Source of the DNA: Methylotenera sp.
Lineage (GTDB): Bacteria > Pseudomonadota > Gammaproteobacteria > Burkholderiales > Methylophilaceae
DNA length: 64,000 nucleotides
Assembly: GCF_029945705.1 (NCBI RefSeq)
Contig: NZ_JAQSDC010000054.1
Location: 1 to 64,000 of the forward strand
Reading direction: 5' to 3'
Shown piece by piece: positions 28,175 through 35,786 of this stretch. Under the pieces are notes generated by a model. It saw nothing but the letters and a program-made list of their open reading frames with translations, was not told the origin of the DNA and ran no database searches. Position numbers and translations under genes: made by a program. The first letter of the stretch is position 1. Every line of letters begins with the position of its first letter.

Positions 28175-28180
28175 ATTATA
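28175..28180 (-). promoter_or_regulatory. -10 element of tRNA-Arg
   Basis: A perfect TATAAT on the minus strand, 13 nt before the mature tRNA 5' end. The element lies in a short palindrome (ATAATGC-AC-GCATTAT). No good -35 is visible. Confidence 0.6.
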
Positions 28181-28227
28181 GCAAACCATGGCTTTCCATG
28201 TGTTTTTACCTGAATGAGTATGACCTT

Positions 28228-28255
28228 TTGCCATAAGTTAAAGTGTGGGTATAAT
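28228..28255 (+). promoter_or_regulatory. Sigma-70 promoter of the two-haem cytochrome gene
   Basis: TTGCCA (28228-28233) is followed after 16 bp by a perfect TATAAT (28250-28255), 45 bp before the ATG at 28300. This is among the best promoter matches in the window. Confidence 0.7.
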
Positions 28256-28299
28256 GTTAATAATATGTATCTATTAACTAAACTAGGAAATGTGCTGTT

Positions 28300-29211
28300 A
28301 TGAGCAATAACGATAAAGAATATAAAGGCTCCACAATAAAGCAATTAATTTTGGTGATTCCAGGTGCTATTTTAGCGTTTACCTTATTGATTTCATTGAT
28401 TGCAAAAACCTCTAGTGTTGTTGGTACGCCAGCAGCTGAAGTACCACAAGCTGTGGTTGCTCAAGTTGAAGAGAATATTAAGCCACTAGCAACTGTTGAA
28501 GTCGCAGTAGCTGATGCTGGCCCACATGTTGATAAAAGTGGTGAGGAGATTGTTAATGGTGTTTGTAGTGCATGTCATGGCGGCGGTTTAATGGGCTCAC
28601 CTAAAATTGGTGATAAAGGTCAATGGGGTCCTCGTATTGCTCAAGGCTACGATACGTTGATTAGCCATGCTATTAATGGTATTCGTAGCATGCCTGCTCG
28701 TGGTGGTAATGCTGCATTGACTGATGGTGAAATTGCAAATGCGGTGGCGTATATGGCAAATCAAGGCGGCGCTAACTTTACGCCACCAGCATCAAAAACT
28801 GCTGCCCCTGCAGATGCGAAAACAGCTGAAGTGGCTCCAGTCGCGACTGCTGCGGTACCTGCAACAAAAGCGGTAGAGAAAAAAGCCGAAGCTGTAGCCG
28901 TTGTAGAAAAAGCTGCAGCGCCAGTAGTTGTTGCAACTGCATCACCTGCTGCAAGCAAAGGCAAAAGCGGTCAAGAAGTCTACAAAGCAGTTTGCAGTAT
29001 GTGTCACGGTGGCGGTTTGATGGGTGCGCCTAAATTTGGTGATAAAGAACAATGGGCACCACGTATTGCACAAGGTCACGACACATTGGTCACTCATGCG
29101 CTTAAAGGTATTCGTATGATGCCAGCAAAAGGTGGCAATGCTGATTTGAGCGATGATGAAGTGGCTGGCGCAGTAAAATACATGGCGAATGAAGCTGGCG
29201 CAGGATTCTAA
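28300..29211 (+). CDS. Membrane-anchored c-type cytochrome with two class I haem domains
   Basis: A 303-residue protein with an N-terminal TM anchor (about residues 14-35) and two cytochrome c5-like domains. Haem sites are CSACH (residues 89-93) and CSMCH (about 232-236). Each is followed by GGGLMG and, further on, a Met ligand in the SMPARGGN and MMPAKGGN loops. An Ala/Lys/Val-rich linker of about 65 residues joins the domains. The two domains are close copies, an internal duplication. It probably carries electrons between inner-membrane complexes and a terminal oxidase in the periplasm. It has its own promoter and terminator, and depends on the ccm system encoded 6 kb away. Confidence 0.9.
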   Translation: MSNNDKEYKGSTIKQLILVIPGAILAFTLLISLIAKTSSVVGTPAAEVPQAVVAQVEENIKPLATVEVAVADAGPHVDKSGEEIVNGVCSACHGGGLMGSPKIGDKGQWGPRIAQGYDTLISHAINGIRSMPARGGNAALTDGEIANAVAYMANQGGANFTPPASKTAAPADAKTAEVAPVATAAVPATKAVEKKAEAVAVVEKAAAPVVVATASPAASKGKSGQEVYKAVCSMCHGGGLMGAPKFGDKEQWAPRIAQGHDTLVTHALKGIRMMPAKGGNADLSDDEVAGAVKYMANEAGAGF

Positions 29212-29271
29212 TTAAACTGAATAATCTAGCTTTAATTAAATTTAGTTTTAAATAGTAAAATCATGAAAAAT

Positions 29272-29306
29272 AAAAAAGCCACTTACATCGTTAAGTGGCT
29301 TTTTTA
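29272..29306 (+). terminator. Rho-independent terminator after the cytochrome gene
   Basis: A perfect 10-bp stem (AAGCCACTTA/TAAGTGGCTT, 29276-29285 and 29292-29301) is followed by a T-run. The A-run on the other side makes it potentially bidirectional. Confidence 0.9.
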
Positions 29307-29323
29307 TTACGGGTAAGGAATCA

Positions 29324-30160
29324 ATGGCAACATACGCAATAGGTGATATTCAGGGTTGTTACCATGCTTTTCAGGCATTGTTGGCGCGTATTGGGTTTAA
29401 TCCAAAAGTCGATGAACTCTGGTTGGTTGGGGATTTAATCAATAGAGGAAGTGGTTCGCTTGAAGTGCTGCGTTGGTGCTATGAGCATCAAAATAGCCTA
29501 AAAGTGGTGCTTGGTAATCATGATTTGCATGCGCTGGTTGTTGCGGCTGGGTTTGTTAATGCACATAAGGGCGATACGCTAGACGCAATACTGCAGGCTG
29601 GTGATCGCGATGTTTTGTTAAATTGGTTGCGACATCAGCATATGGTTTACCAAAATGAATCGTATTTAATGGTTCATGCGGGTTTACTACCGCAATGGAC
29701 CAGCGAGCAAGCCGCTGACTACGCCACAGAAGTGGAGGCGGCTTTACGAAGCGAAGATTACTTAAATTTTTTAGCCCATATGTATGGTAATCAGCCTGAT
29801 AGTTGGAATGATGGCTTACTGGGTTTGGACAGATTGCGTGTAATCACTAATGCCATGACACGGCTAAGAGTATGCACAGAGCAGGGTGTGATGGAGTTTA
29901 GCTTTAAGGGTGAGCTAGCCGATGTGCCTGATGGATTTGTGCCTTGGTTTGATATGAAAAATCGCGCAAGCCAAGATAAACATGTAATTTTTGGACACTG
30001 GTCTGCACTTGGTTTGCAGCAACGGCAGAATGTGTACGCATTGGATACGGGCTGTTTATGGGGCGGTCAGCTGACAGCAATGAATCTAGAAACCAAAGCA
30101 ATTACACAGGTGCAATCACACCCACTCGACAAGCCAATCAAGCTTAAGTTAAAGCTTTAA
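29324..30160 (+). CDS. apaH: Symmetrical bis(5'-nucleosyl)-tetraphosphatase (Ap4A hydrolase)
   Basis: A 278-residue metallophosphatase that splits Ap4A into two ADP. Metal-site motifs are AIGDIQGCYHAF, LVGDLINRGSGSLEVL and VLGNHDLHAL, with the later histidines in MVHAGLLPQW and IFGHWSALGL. The length is normal for ApaH. The GGTAAGG ribosome site overlaps the end of the upstream terminator. Its stop codon overlaps the stop of the convergent olsA by 3 bp. Confidence 0.95.
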   Translation: MATYAIGDIQGCYHAFQALLARIGFNPKVDELWLVGDLINRGSGSLEVLRWCYEHQNSLKVVLGNHDLHALVVAAGFVNAHKGDTLDAILQAGDRDVLLNWLRHQHMVYQNESYLMVHAGLLPQWTSEQAADYATEVEAALRSEDYLNFLAHMYGNQPDSWNDGLLGLDRLRVITNAMTRLRVCTEQGVMEFSFKGELADVPDGFVPWFDMKNRASQDKHVIFGHWSALGLQQRQNVYALDTGCLWGGQLTAMNLETKAITQVQSHPLDKPIKLKLKL

Positions 30161-31017
30161 TTTAAGCTTAACTTTTCTCTAATTAAATGCTCAATATGTG
30201 AAGTGAGTTTTCGGCGATCTTTATCAACTGCCGTTAACTCAGAGGTGGCTATAGGAGCTAAAAAATGTAGCTCAACTACCACTTCTTTTTGCTGTAATAC
30301 CAACTGTATAGATTCTATTAAAGTTGTTTCTCCAGCATATGCAATCTCCGTATTTACGCCGCCATCCTGACGAGGGTAGCGAAATGCAATTGGCCAGATC
30401 AGAGCATTTGCATGTATTGCCCCTTGAATAATGCTGCTCTTGAATGGCTTAATCTCAGTGCCATCTGTCGTTGTGCCTTCAGGAAACAAGCAAAGCGTAT
30501 CACCATCTAATAGGCTTTGATTGGTCGCATGCACAATGCGAGCAGCATCTTGACGCCGCTCTCTGGAAATAAATAACACATTCGATTTTTTAGCGAGATA
30601 GCCAAATACAGGCCAACTTTGAATGTCTGACTTTGCGATAAATCTTGTTGGAATAACGCTATTGAGCGCATGAATATCAATCCAAGAAATATGGTTGGCA
30701 ACAAACATGATGTTGCCCGCAGTTTGATATGGCGGTGGTAAATGCCCTTTACTCACAAGCCGTATATTAAAAACCCCTAATAAATATTTACACCACCACT
30801 TGATTAACCGTAATTTAAACAATTTATTAGATAGCGGAAACACCAATGCCGCTACTGCTATTCCTAGCAAAGTATGTAAAAAAATGCGGCTGATTCTAAA
30901 GTAGCGAGTGAGTCTGCTAGCTCTAGTAGGTGTGATAGTAGGCGTATTAATGGCGTTATTTTTAATCGATTTCAATACCTCATATTTTATACGTAACGCA
31001 CTTGCAAAACTAATCAT
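30157..31017 (-). CDS. olsA: 1-acyl-glycerol-3-phosphate acyltransferase family; probable lyso-ornithine lipid acyltransferase OlsA
   Basis: A 286-residue PlsC-type acyltransferase. An N-terminal hydrophobic region (about residues 42-65) precedes the HX4D motif (ANHISWID), the FISRERR motif and the substrate-binding FPEGTTTDG. By family it could make phosphatidic acid. The gene directly upstream, 27 bp away, is an OlsB-type ornithine N-acyltransferase, so the better reading is OlsA, which adds the second acyl chain to lyso-ornithine lipid. It ends convergent with apaH. Confidence 0.78.
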   Translation of the reverse strand: MISFASALRIKYEVLKSIKNNAINTPTITPTRASRLTRYFRISRIFLHTLLGIAVAALVFPLSNKLFKLRLIKWWCKYLLGVFNIRLVSKGHLPPPYQTAGNIMFVANHISWIDIHALNSVIPTRFIAKSDIQSWPVFGYLAKKSNVLFISRERRQDAARIVHATNQSLLDGDTLCLFPEGTTTDGTEIKPFKSSIIQGAIHANALIWPIAFRYPRQDGGVNTEIAYAGETTLIESIQLVLQQKEVVVELHFLAPIATSELTAVDKDRRKLTSHIEHLIREKLSLN

Positions 31018-31044
31018 TTATTCTAGATGTTTCTTCTAGGCAAT

Positions 31045-31845
31045 TTATTTCAAAAAATGCGTTGCGTACCTAGTATTCATTCTGCTCAGCGGCAACATGA
31101 CCAACATATCTGCCGTGTTGAAATAAGGATCCCATGCAGGTTCGCCGCAAATGTAAGCGCCAAGACGTAAGTAGCCTTTAATTAATGGAGGACAAGCCGC
31201 TTGCATATCGGTGCGTAAAGAATCATTTAGCAATGGATTCCGTGGAAATACGCGGTATTCAAGTGGGCATAAGTAGTCATCTTGCAGTCTGTGATACAGG
31301 CTTGCCGCAGCGTGACCGCCATCAGCCATGCTCACACTGCCACAACCTATCATGTACTCATAGTTGTGAACTTGCATATATTTAGCTAAACCTGCCCAAA
31401 GCATTGTAATGGTGCCACCGTTACGATAGTTCTGGTGTACGCATGCACGTCCAACTTCAACCGTGCGGTCAAATAAGTGCGACAGTCTGCTTAAATCAAA
31501 CTCAGCAGCAGAGTAATAGCCGCCTGCTTCATTTGCCTTTGAGGGGCTAAGCATTCTATAAGTACCAATCACTTGGTTAGTGCTTGTGTCTCTTACAATT
31601 AAGTGGTCGCAATACTGGTCAAAGCCATCTACATCAAGCCCGCCAGTACCTAATAGTTGGGCACCCATTTCCTCAGCAAAAACCTTGTAACGTAAGCGTT
31701 GAGCTTCTTCAATTTCTAGTTGGCTGTGTGCAAGACTGATGCTAAGGCGCTTTTGATCGTGAGTTGCGACGTGCGTCAATTTTTGATTGGCTGCGAGTGT
31801 GCTACCGAGAGTAATATCAAGTGCTGAAAACTCTTTATTTATCAT
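31045..31845 (-). CDS. olsB: L-ornithine N(alpha)-acyltransferase (OlsB-like GNAT)
   Basis: A 266-residue GNAT-fold acyl-ACP-dependent N-acyltransferase of the OlsB/haemolysin-like group. Characteristic stretches are AQRLRYKVFAEEMGAQL, DQYCDHLIVRD, VIGTYRMLSP, TVEVGRACVHQNYRNGGTI and GCGSVSMADGGHAA. OlsB joins a 3-hydroxy fatty acid to ornithine to give lyso-ornithine lipid, the first step to phosphate-free ornithine lipids. A GAGGAG ribosome site precedes the ATG. Upstream lies a row of Pho-box-like repeats (31889-31928). This fits known phosphate-starvation control of olsB in rhizobia and suggests PhoB control here. Confidence 0.83.
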   Translation of the reverse strand: MINKEFSALDITLGSTLAANQKLTHVATHDQKRLSISLAHSQLEIEEAQRLRYKVFAEEMGAQLLGTGGLDVDGFDQYCDHLIVRDTSTNQVIGTYRMLSPSKANEAGGYYSAAEFDLSRLSHLFDRTVEVGRACVHQNYRNGGTITMLWAGLAKYMQVHNYEYMIGCGSVSMADGGHAAASLYHRLQDDYLCPLEYRVFPRNPLLNDSLRTDMQAACPPLIKGYLRLGAYICGEPAWDPYFNTADMLVMLPLSRMNTRYATHFLK

Positions 31846-31888
31846 TAAATGTCTCCTCTTAAATTTAAGGTGACTTTAATGAACAAAA

Positions 31889-31928
31889 GTGAACAATAGA
31901 TGACGGAAATATGACTTTTTGTTGACAG
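31889..31928 (-). promoter_or_regulatory. Tandem Pho-box array upstream of olsB
   Basis: On the minus strand the heptamers CTGTCAA, AAGTCAT, CCGTCAT and TGTTCAC occur with exact 11-bp periodicity and 4-bp AT-rich spacers. This is the form of PhoB-binding direct repeats (consensus CTGTCAT). The GTCA core is perfect in three and has one mismatch in the fourth. The array lies 44-83 bp before the olsB start. Confidence 0.7.
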
Positions 31929-31992
31929 TCAATTTGCAGGTAAAAAAACCCAAATGGAGATGACTAATAAGTATTTACAGGGGAAATTTAGA

Positions 31993-32025
31993 AAATAAAA
32001 AAAGACGCAAGGAGCTTGCGTCTTT
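31993..32025 (-). terminator. Rho-independent terminator of the glycine-zipper lipoprotein gene
   Basis: Perfect 11-bp arms (AAAGACGCAAG/CTTGCGTCTTT) surround a 3-nt loop, followed on the minus strand by a T-rich run. It lies 24 bp after the stop of the gene at 32050. Confidence 0.9.
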
Positions 32026-32049
32026 AATATGTCATTAGTAAGAATTTAA

Positions 32050-32502
32050 CTAGTGTGTCACGCGTGAAGTACCAGAATTCTCAACTATGCGCACTTTATC
32101 ACCGGCTCTGAACTCTTCATCGGCTTCTTGTACGATAGCGATTAACGCGCCACCATCAAGTTTAACGGTAATTTCATAGGCATTTTTACGTGTTACGCCT
32201 TCTTCAACTGCTGAACCTGCCAAACCGCCAGCCACAGCGCCAATCACCGCTGCAATAGCACTACCGCGACCGCCACCTATCGTGCTGCCAGCAATGCCAC
32301 CAACCGCGCCACCTGCGATGGTGCCGACAGGGGATTTAGTACCTTCTAGTTTCACTGAGCGTACACTTTCTACCACGCCAGTTCTAACAGTTTGCACTTT
32401 ACGTGCATCGTCACGGCTATAAACGCTGCCAGAATTGGAGCTAGCGCATGCTGCAAGAAATACACTCAATATACCGACGGCTAATAATCTTGTTGTTTTC
32501 AT
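32050..32502 (-). CDS. Glycine-zipper 2TM lipoprotein (SlyB/PcpA-like)
   Basis: A 150-residue outer-membrane-type lipoprotein. The signal ends FLAAC (Cys19). A central Gly/Ala-rich segment (GTIAGGAVGGIAGSTIGGG and on) is the glycine zipper, and the C-terminus is a small beta domain (YEITVKLDGGALIAIVQ). SlyB-type proteins stabilise the outer membrane under stress and bind LPS. A GGAGG ribosome site precedes the ATG. It is monocistronic with a strong terminator. Confidence 0.88.
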   Translation of the reverse strand: MKTTRLLAVGILSVFLAACASSNSGSVYSRDDARKVQTVRTGVVESVRSVKLEGTKSPVGTIAGGAVGGIAGSTIGGGRGSAIAAVIGAVAGGLAGSAVEEGVTRKNAYEITVKLDGGALIAIVQEADEEFRAGDKVRIVENSGTSRVTH

Positions 32503-32591
32503 ATGATGCCTCCTAAAATGTTGTTAACTAATATTTGTTAGTACTATAACTTTAATTCAGACTGTTTATGGCTCTCTATAGTTGCGTTTAC

Positions 32592-33545
32592 TTAAGCTAA
32601 GTTTTCAGTGAGCGCAGTTTCATCAACCAGTGCTTGAGTGTAAATTGCCTCAATATCTGCGCGGCTAGGCTTGTGGTTTTGTCCGCCACGGCTTTCAATT
32701 TTAATCGCGCCCATAGTAGAAGCTAACCTGCCGCAAGTAGGCCAATCCCAACCTTTTGCTATGCCGTATAGCAAGCCAGCGCGATATGCGTCACCGCAAC
32801 CCGTTGGGTCGACAATCTTCATCGCTTTAACGCATGGAATGTCATAACGTTGACCATCTGCATAAATTTGTGAGCCAGCACCGCCGAGTGTCACGATTAA
32901 GGCTTTTACCTTAAGTGCTAATTGGTCTAAATTTAACCCAGTTTTATCTTGAATAATTTGTGACTCATAATCGTTTACTGCTAAATAGTCGGCCATTTCA
33001 ATAAATTCTAAAAGCTCTTTGCCATCAAACATTGGCAAGCCTTGGCCTGGGTCAAACAAAAATGGAATGCCAGCTTCATAACATTCAAGTGCATGCTGAA
33101 ACATGCCGCCACGGCCATCGGGAGCAATAACTGCTAATGTGACGTCTTTGGCATCGTTAACACTGTTTTGGTGTGACTCGACCATTGCGCCTGGATGAAA
33201 AGCGGTGATCTGATTGTCATCGGTATCGGTAGTAATAAATGCTTGTGCTGTGAAGCTACCTTCAATGGTTTTAATATGAGAGGTATTGAGTTTGTTTTGA
33301 TTTAGCCATTGGGTATAAGTAGAAAAATCTTCACCTACGGTTGCCATGATGAGTGGATTACCTTCAAGTAATTGCATATTGTATGCAATGTTGCCTGCGG
33401 TGCCGCCGAACTCACGGCGCATTTCGGGTACATAAAACGCCACGCTTAAGGCATGAATTTTATCTGGCAAGATATGATTTTTGAATTGATCTTGAAACAC
33501 CATGATGGTGTCGAAGGCAAGCGAACCGCAAATAAGAGTGTTCAT
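32592..33545 (-). CDS. PfkB-family carbohydrate/nucleoside kinase (adenosine kinase-like)
   Basis: A 317-residue ribokinase-fold kinase. The N-terminal GSLAFDTIM and REFGGTAGNIAYNM resemble the substrate-binding glycines of the family. The C-terminal DPTGCGDAYRAGLLYG contains the catalytic aspartate and anion hole. Close relatives in betaproteobacteria are often labelled adenosine kinase; the sugar or nucleoside accepted cannot be decided here. An inverted repeat (33550-33578) lies just upstream of the start. Confidence 0.87.
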   Translation of the reverse strand: MNTLICGSLAFDTIMVFQDQFKNHILPDKIHALSVAFYVPEMRREFGGTAGNIAYNMQLLEGNPLIMATVGEDFSTYTQWLNQNKLNTSHIKTIEGSFTAQAFITTDTDDNQITAFHPGAMVESHQNSVNDAKDVTLAVIAPDGRGGMFQHALECYEAGIPFLFDPGQGLPMFDGKELLEFIEMADYLAVNDYESQIIQDKTGLNLDQLALKVKALIVTLGGAGSQIYADGQRYDIPCVKAMKIVDPTGCGDAYRAGLLYGIAKGWDWPTCGRLASTMGAIKIESRGGQNHKPSRADIEAIYTQALVDETALTENLA

Positions 33546-33549
33546 GAAA

Positions 33550-33578
33550 ATAATAGATTAAATTAAAGATTCTATTAT
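33550..33578. repeat. AT-rich inverted repeat before the PfkB gene
   Basis: ATAATAGA and TCTATTAT are separated by 13 bp, directly before the PfkB start codon at 33545. It could be an operator or simply AT-rich chance symmetry. Confidence 0.35.
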
Positions 33579-33586
33579 CTAAGGTA

Positions 33587-33608
33587 TTGGCTTGCGCAAG
33601 CAAGCCAA
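33587..33608. repeat. Perfect hairpin between TetR and PfkB genes
   Basis: TTGGCTTGC and GCAAGCCAA pair around GCAA, just after the TetR stop codon (minus strand). A T-run is lacking, so termination would be weak or factor-dependent. Confidence 0.5.
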
Positions 33609-33621
33609 ATTAATACTAAGG

Positions 33622-34185
33622 CTAATTTGTAAGCGCGCTATCTATTAATATTTTTGAAGCTTTTTTCGCATATTTCATCGCGCCAGAACCGCGTTTCATT
33701 TGCTCAGCCTGCACCGCACCCTCAAATATGAGTGAAAGCTGCAGTGCTAAACCGTCTGCGTCTTGAATGTTGGCCTCTGAGGCTAAGCTACTGATGTATT
33801 GCCTAAACTGCCGTGATTGCTCTGAAGACAGTTGATGTACAGCACTTTCTTCATTAGGAAACTCTGCAGAAGCCTTGATGAAGCCCATGCCACGAAAATT
33901 GGGTGATGTGACCCACTCCTCAATAAACTCAAATAGCTTTTGTAGTTTATCGCTTGGTTTTTTGGCGTTGGAATTGAGTTGTTCGCTCAACCAACTTTGA
34001 AAGTCTTGATGGCCTTTTTCTAGCACTTCAAGAATTAAATTTTCTTTGCTAGTAAAGTATTTATAGAGTGTCATTTTAGTTGTACCAGCAACTGCTACAA
34101 TAGTATCCACTCCAGTCGAGTTTATACCTCTCGTTTGGAAAAGGTCAGTAGCGACTACTAAGATTTTACTTTTCAACGAAGACAT
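33622..34185 (-). CDS. TetR/AcrR-family transcriptional regulator
   Basis: A 187-residue regulator. The N-terminal HTH (about residues 8-50) shows the family pattern ILVVATDLFQTRGINSTGVDTIVAVAGTTKMTLYKYFTSKENLI. The C-terminal ligand domain runs LFEFIEEWVTSPNFRGMGFIKASAEFP. I chose the ATG at 34185 because GGAGG lies 8 nt upstream; a TTG at 34200 is in frame but inside the ribosome site. It diverges from the SRPBCC gene across 212 bp that contain two matching inverted repeats, so it most likely represses both. The inducer is unknown. Confidence 0.92.
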   Translation of the reverse strand: MSSLKSKILVVATDLFQTRGINSTGVDTIVAVAGTTKMTLYKYFTSKENLILEVLEKGHQDFQSWLSEQLNSNAKKPSDKLQKLFEFIEEWVTSPNFRGMGFIKASAEFPNEESAVHQLSSEQSRQFRQYISSLASEANIQDADGLALQLSLIFEGAVQAEQMKRGSGAMKYAKKASKILIDSALTN

Positions 34186-34243
34186 TTTTATTGCCTCCAA
34201 TAAATATTTAGAATTTATTTTATACTAAAATAAATAAAAAATC

Positions 34244-34263
34244 TATATACAGACCTGTATATA
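34244..34263. promoter_or_regulatory. TetR-type operator 1
   Basis: A perfect 9-2-9 palindrome around ATATACAG-AC-CTGTATAT. Its core fits TATAC-N6-GTATA. It lies about 60 bp before the TetR start, in the divergent intergenic region. Confidence 0.6.
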
Positions 34264-34364
34264 TAAGATAAACTATTTTCACAGTTGCAGTTTATATACG
34301 TTTCATTGTTGATTTAAAAGAACATTGTAAATAGTCATGCTGCAATAATGCGAAGTTAAATGTC

Positions 34365-34380
34365 TATACCAATTTGTATA
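34365..34380. promoter_or_regulatory. TetR-type operator 2
   Basis: TATAC-CAATTT-GTATA repeats the core form of operator 1. It lies 18 bp before the SRPBCC ATG and just before its AGGAG ribosome site, where a bound repressor would block transcription. Confidence 0.55.
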
Positions 34381-34397
34381 TTTTTAGGAGAATTATC

Positions 34398-34901
34398 ATG
34401 AGTAAATTACTAATAGCACTATCTTTAGCAACAATTGGTTTTGCGGCACAGGCTAATGCAGCATCACCAGCAACGCTTTATGTGATTAAGTCAGTCAACA
34501 TCAATGTGCCTGCTGCGACAGCTTGGGAAAAAATTTCTAAGTTTGGCGATTTAGGTGCTTGGCATCCAGCTGTTGCAAAAACAGAAATTAACGCTGGGTC
34601 TGAAGGTAAAAAAGGCGCTAAACGCACACTTACTTTGCAAGATGGTGGCAAAATCAATGAAACGCTCACAGCTTACAATGCTAAAAATAAAACCATGAGC
34701 TACATCATTACTGGTGGTGTATTGCCAGTGACTAGCTATGCTTCAAACTTACATGTGTATTCAAATGGCGCTGATAAATCAGTAGTTGTGTGGGAAGGCA
34801 GCTTTTTGCCAAAAGCACCTGCGGATGAAAAAGCGGCATCTGATGCTATTGGTGGCGTATACGAAGGTGGTTTAGCTAATCTTAAGAAAATTTTAGAGTA
34901 G
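34398..34901 (+). CDS. Exported SRPBCC (START/PR-1-like) family protein
   Basis: A 167-residue protein. A signal peptide (residues 1-21, ending QANA) is followed by an SRPBCC fold: VNIPAAT-like opening (NINVPAATAWEKISKFGDLGAWHP), KRTLTLQDGG and the terminal helix GGVYEGGLANLKKIL. The family holds hydrophobic ligands in a deep cavity; periplasmic members of this type are often annotated only by fold. The ATG at 34398 is supported by AGGAG and by the signal peptide. It is probably under the divergent TetR regulator, so its ligand may be related to the inducer. Confidence 0.85.
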   Translation: MSKLLIALSLATIGFAAQANAASPATLYVIKSVNINVPAATAWEKISKFGDLGAWHPAVAKTEINAGSEGKKGAKRTLTLQDGGKINETLTAYNAKNKTMSYIITGGVLPVTSYASNLHVYSNGADKSVVVWEGSFLPKAPADEKAASDAIGGVYEGGLANLKKILE

Positions 34902-34965
34902 TTGCTTAAAGCAGGTGTGGCGATATGAGCGTGTCGCCACACTATTATTAATGCAGTAACAATGA

Positions 34966-35766
34966 TTATCTAGAGTTTGCCATTAGCATTGGCGTGAAAT
35001 TACAGCGTACTTTTTCTAAATACGAATTGGCAATTGCCAAGTCATGGAGATTGGTTGGTATTTTGCCACCCACTACATTTTCTAAGTAAACCGCTTTATC
35101 TTTATCTGGAATCTGAATCGCTTCGGGAAACTGACAGGTGCCATTACGCATTTGCTCATACCTTGCATACATCGCTGCTGCTTCTTGAGCAGTTAATCTG
35201 GTTGTGGCTGGACTTTTTGCAACGCTCACTTTTGTTGTTTCATTGTTAAAAGATTTAGCGATTAAGGGGCTTGTTTGCTTGTGTAAAAGCGCAGGTAGCC
35301 ACATAGAGCTAATTCCAACAATTAGAAATATACTTGCGGCTATTCCAAAAATAGCTGGCTTAGACATGCTAGGTTTAAAAGCCGAGAGTTTATCGCGTAG
35401 GTTTTCTAACCAAACCCACTCGTTTTGAGTTTGTGCCAAAATAAGAGCATTTGCCGCTTTTTTTGCATGCATTAAACTGCCGCAGCCAGGTTGATTAATT
35501 TCTTGCTGTGCCGCATTACGCGCAATCAGAGTGATGTGTTCAGCAAGAATGGACGGGTTAGCAGCGCCTAAATTTTTAGCTTGTGCTGTTAAAAACTCAA
35601 TGAGTTGACCGCTAGCCAGTGATGTTTGTGTGATGATCATCTGCGTGTCAGGTGCAGCCAGCCAGTCATTTAAAATATCAAACAGGCTAAGTATTCGGCC
35701 TTGTGGCGTCTTACTGGATTTAGCCAGCATATTTAGTAACCACTGCGAATTGAAAATATCCATCAC
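34966..35766 (-). CDS. Membrane-anchored protein with a TetR C-terminal-like domain and no HTH
   Basis: A 266-residue protein that I do not know under a name. Residues 9-118 follow the C-terminal ligand domain of the TetR protein at 33622-34185: a WL start, K-x-P, LFDILNDWLAAPD against LFEFIEEWVTSPN, then a helix with SLMHAKKAANALI against GAMKYAKKASKILI. The first helices with the DNA-binding motif are missing. One TM segment (about 138-161) follows, then a periplasmic C-terminal part of about 100 residues with two cysteines (211 and 255) and an AAAMYARYEQMRNGTCQFP block. The start is GTG at 35766 or ATG at 35763. It follows hemJ by 20 bp and is cotranscribed with it. Confidence 0.65.
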   Translation of the reverse strand: MMDIFNSQWLLNMLAKSSKTPQGRILSLFDILNDWLAAPDTQMIITQTSLASGQLIEFLTAQAKNLGAANPSILAEHITLIARNAAQQEINQPGCGSLMHAKKAANALILAQTQNEWVWLENLRDKLSAFKPSMSKPAIFGIAASIFLIVGISSMWLPALLHKQTSPLIAKSFNNETTKVSVAKSPATTRLTAQEAAAMYARYEQMRNGTCQFPEAIQIPDKDKAVYLENVVGGKIPTNLHDLAIANSYLEKVRCNFTPMLMANSR

Positions 35767-35786
35767 TTAAATGATCTCTTAACCCA

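Noticed and set aside
33587-33608. Hairpin after the TetR gene as a standard intrinsic terminator
   Set aside because: The stem is perfect but no T-run follows on the minus strand; it is listed only as a repeat.
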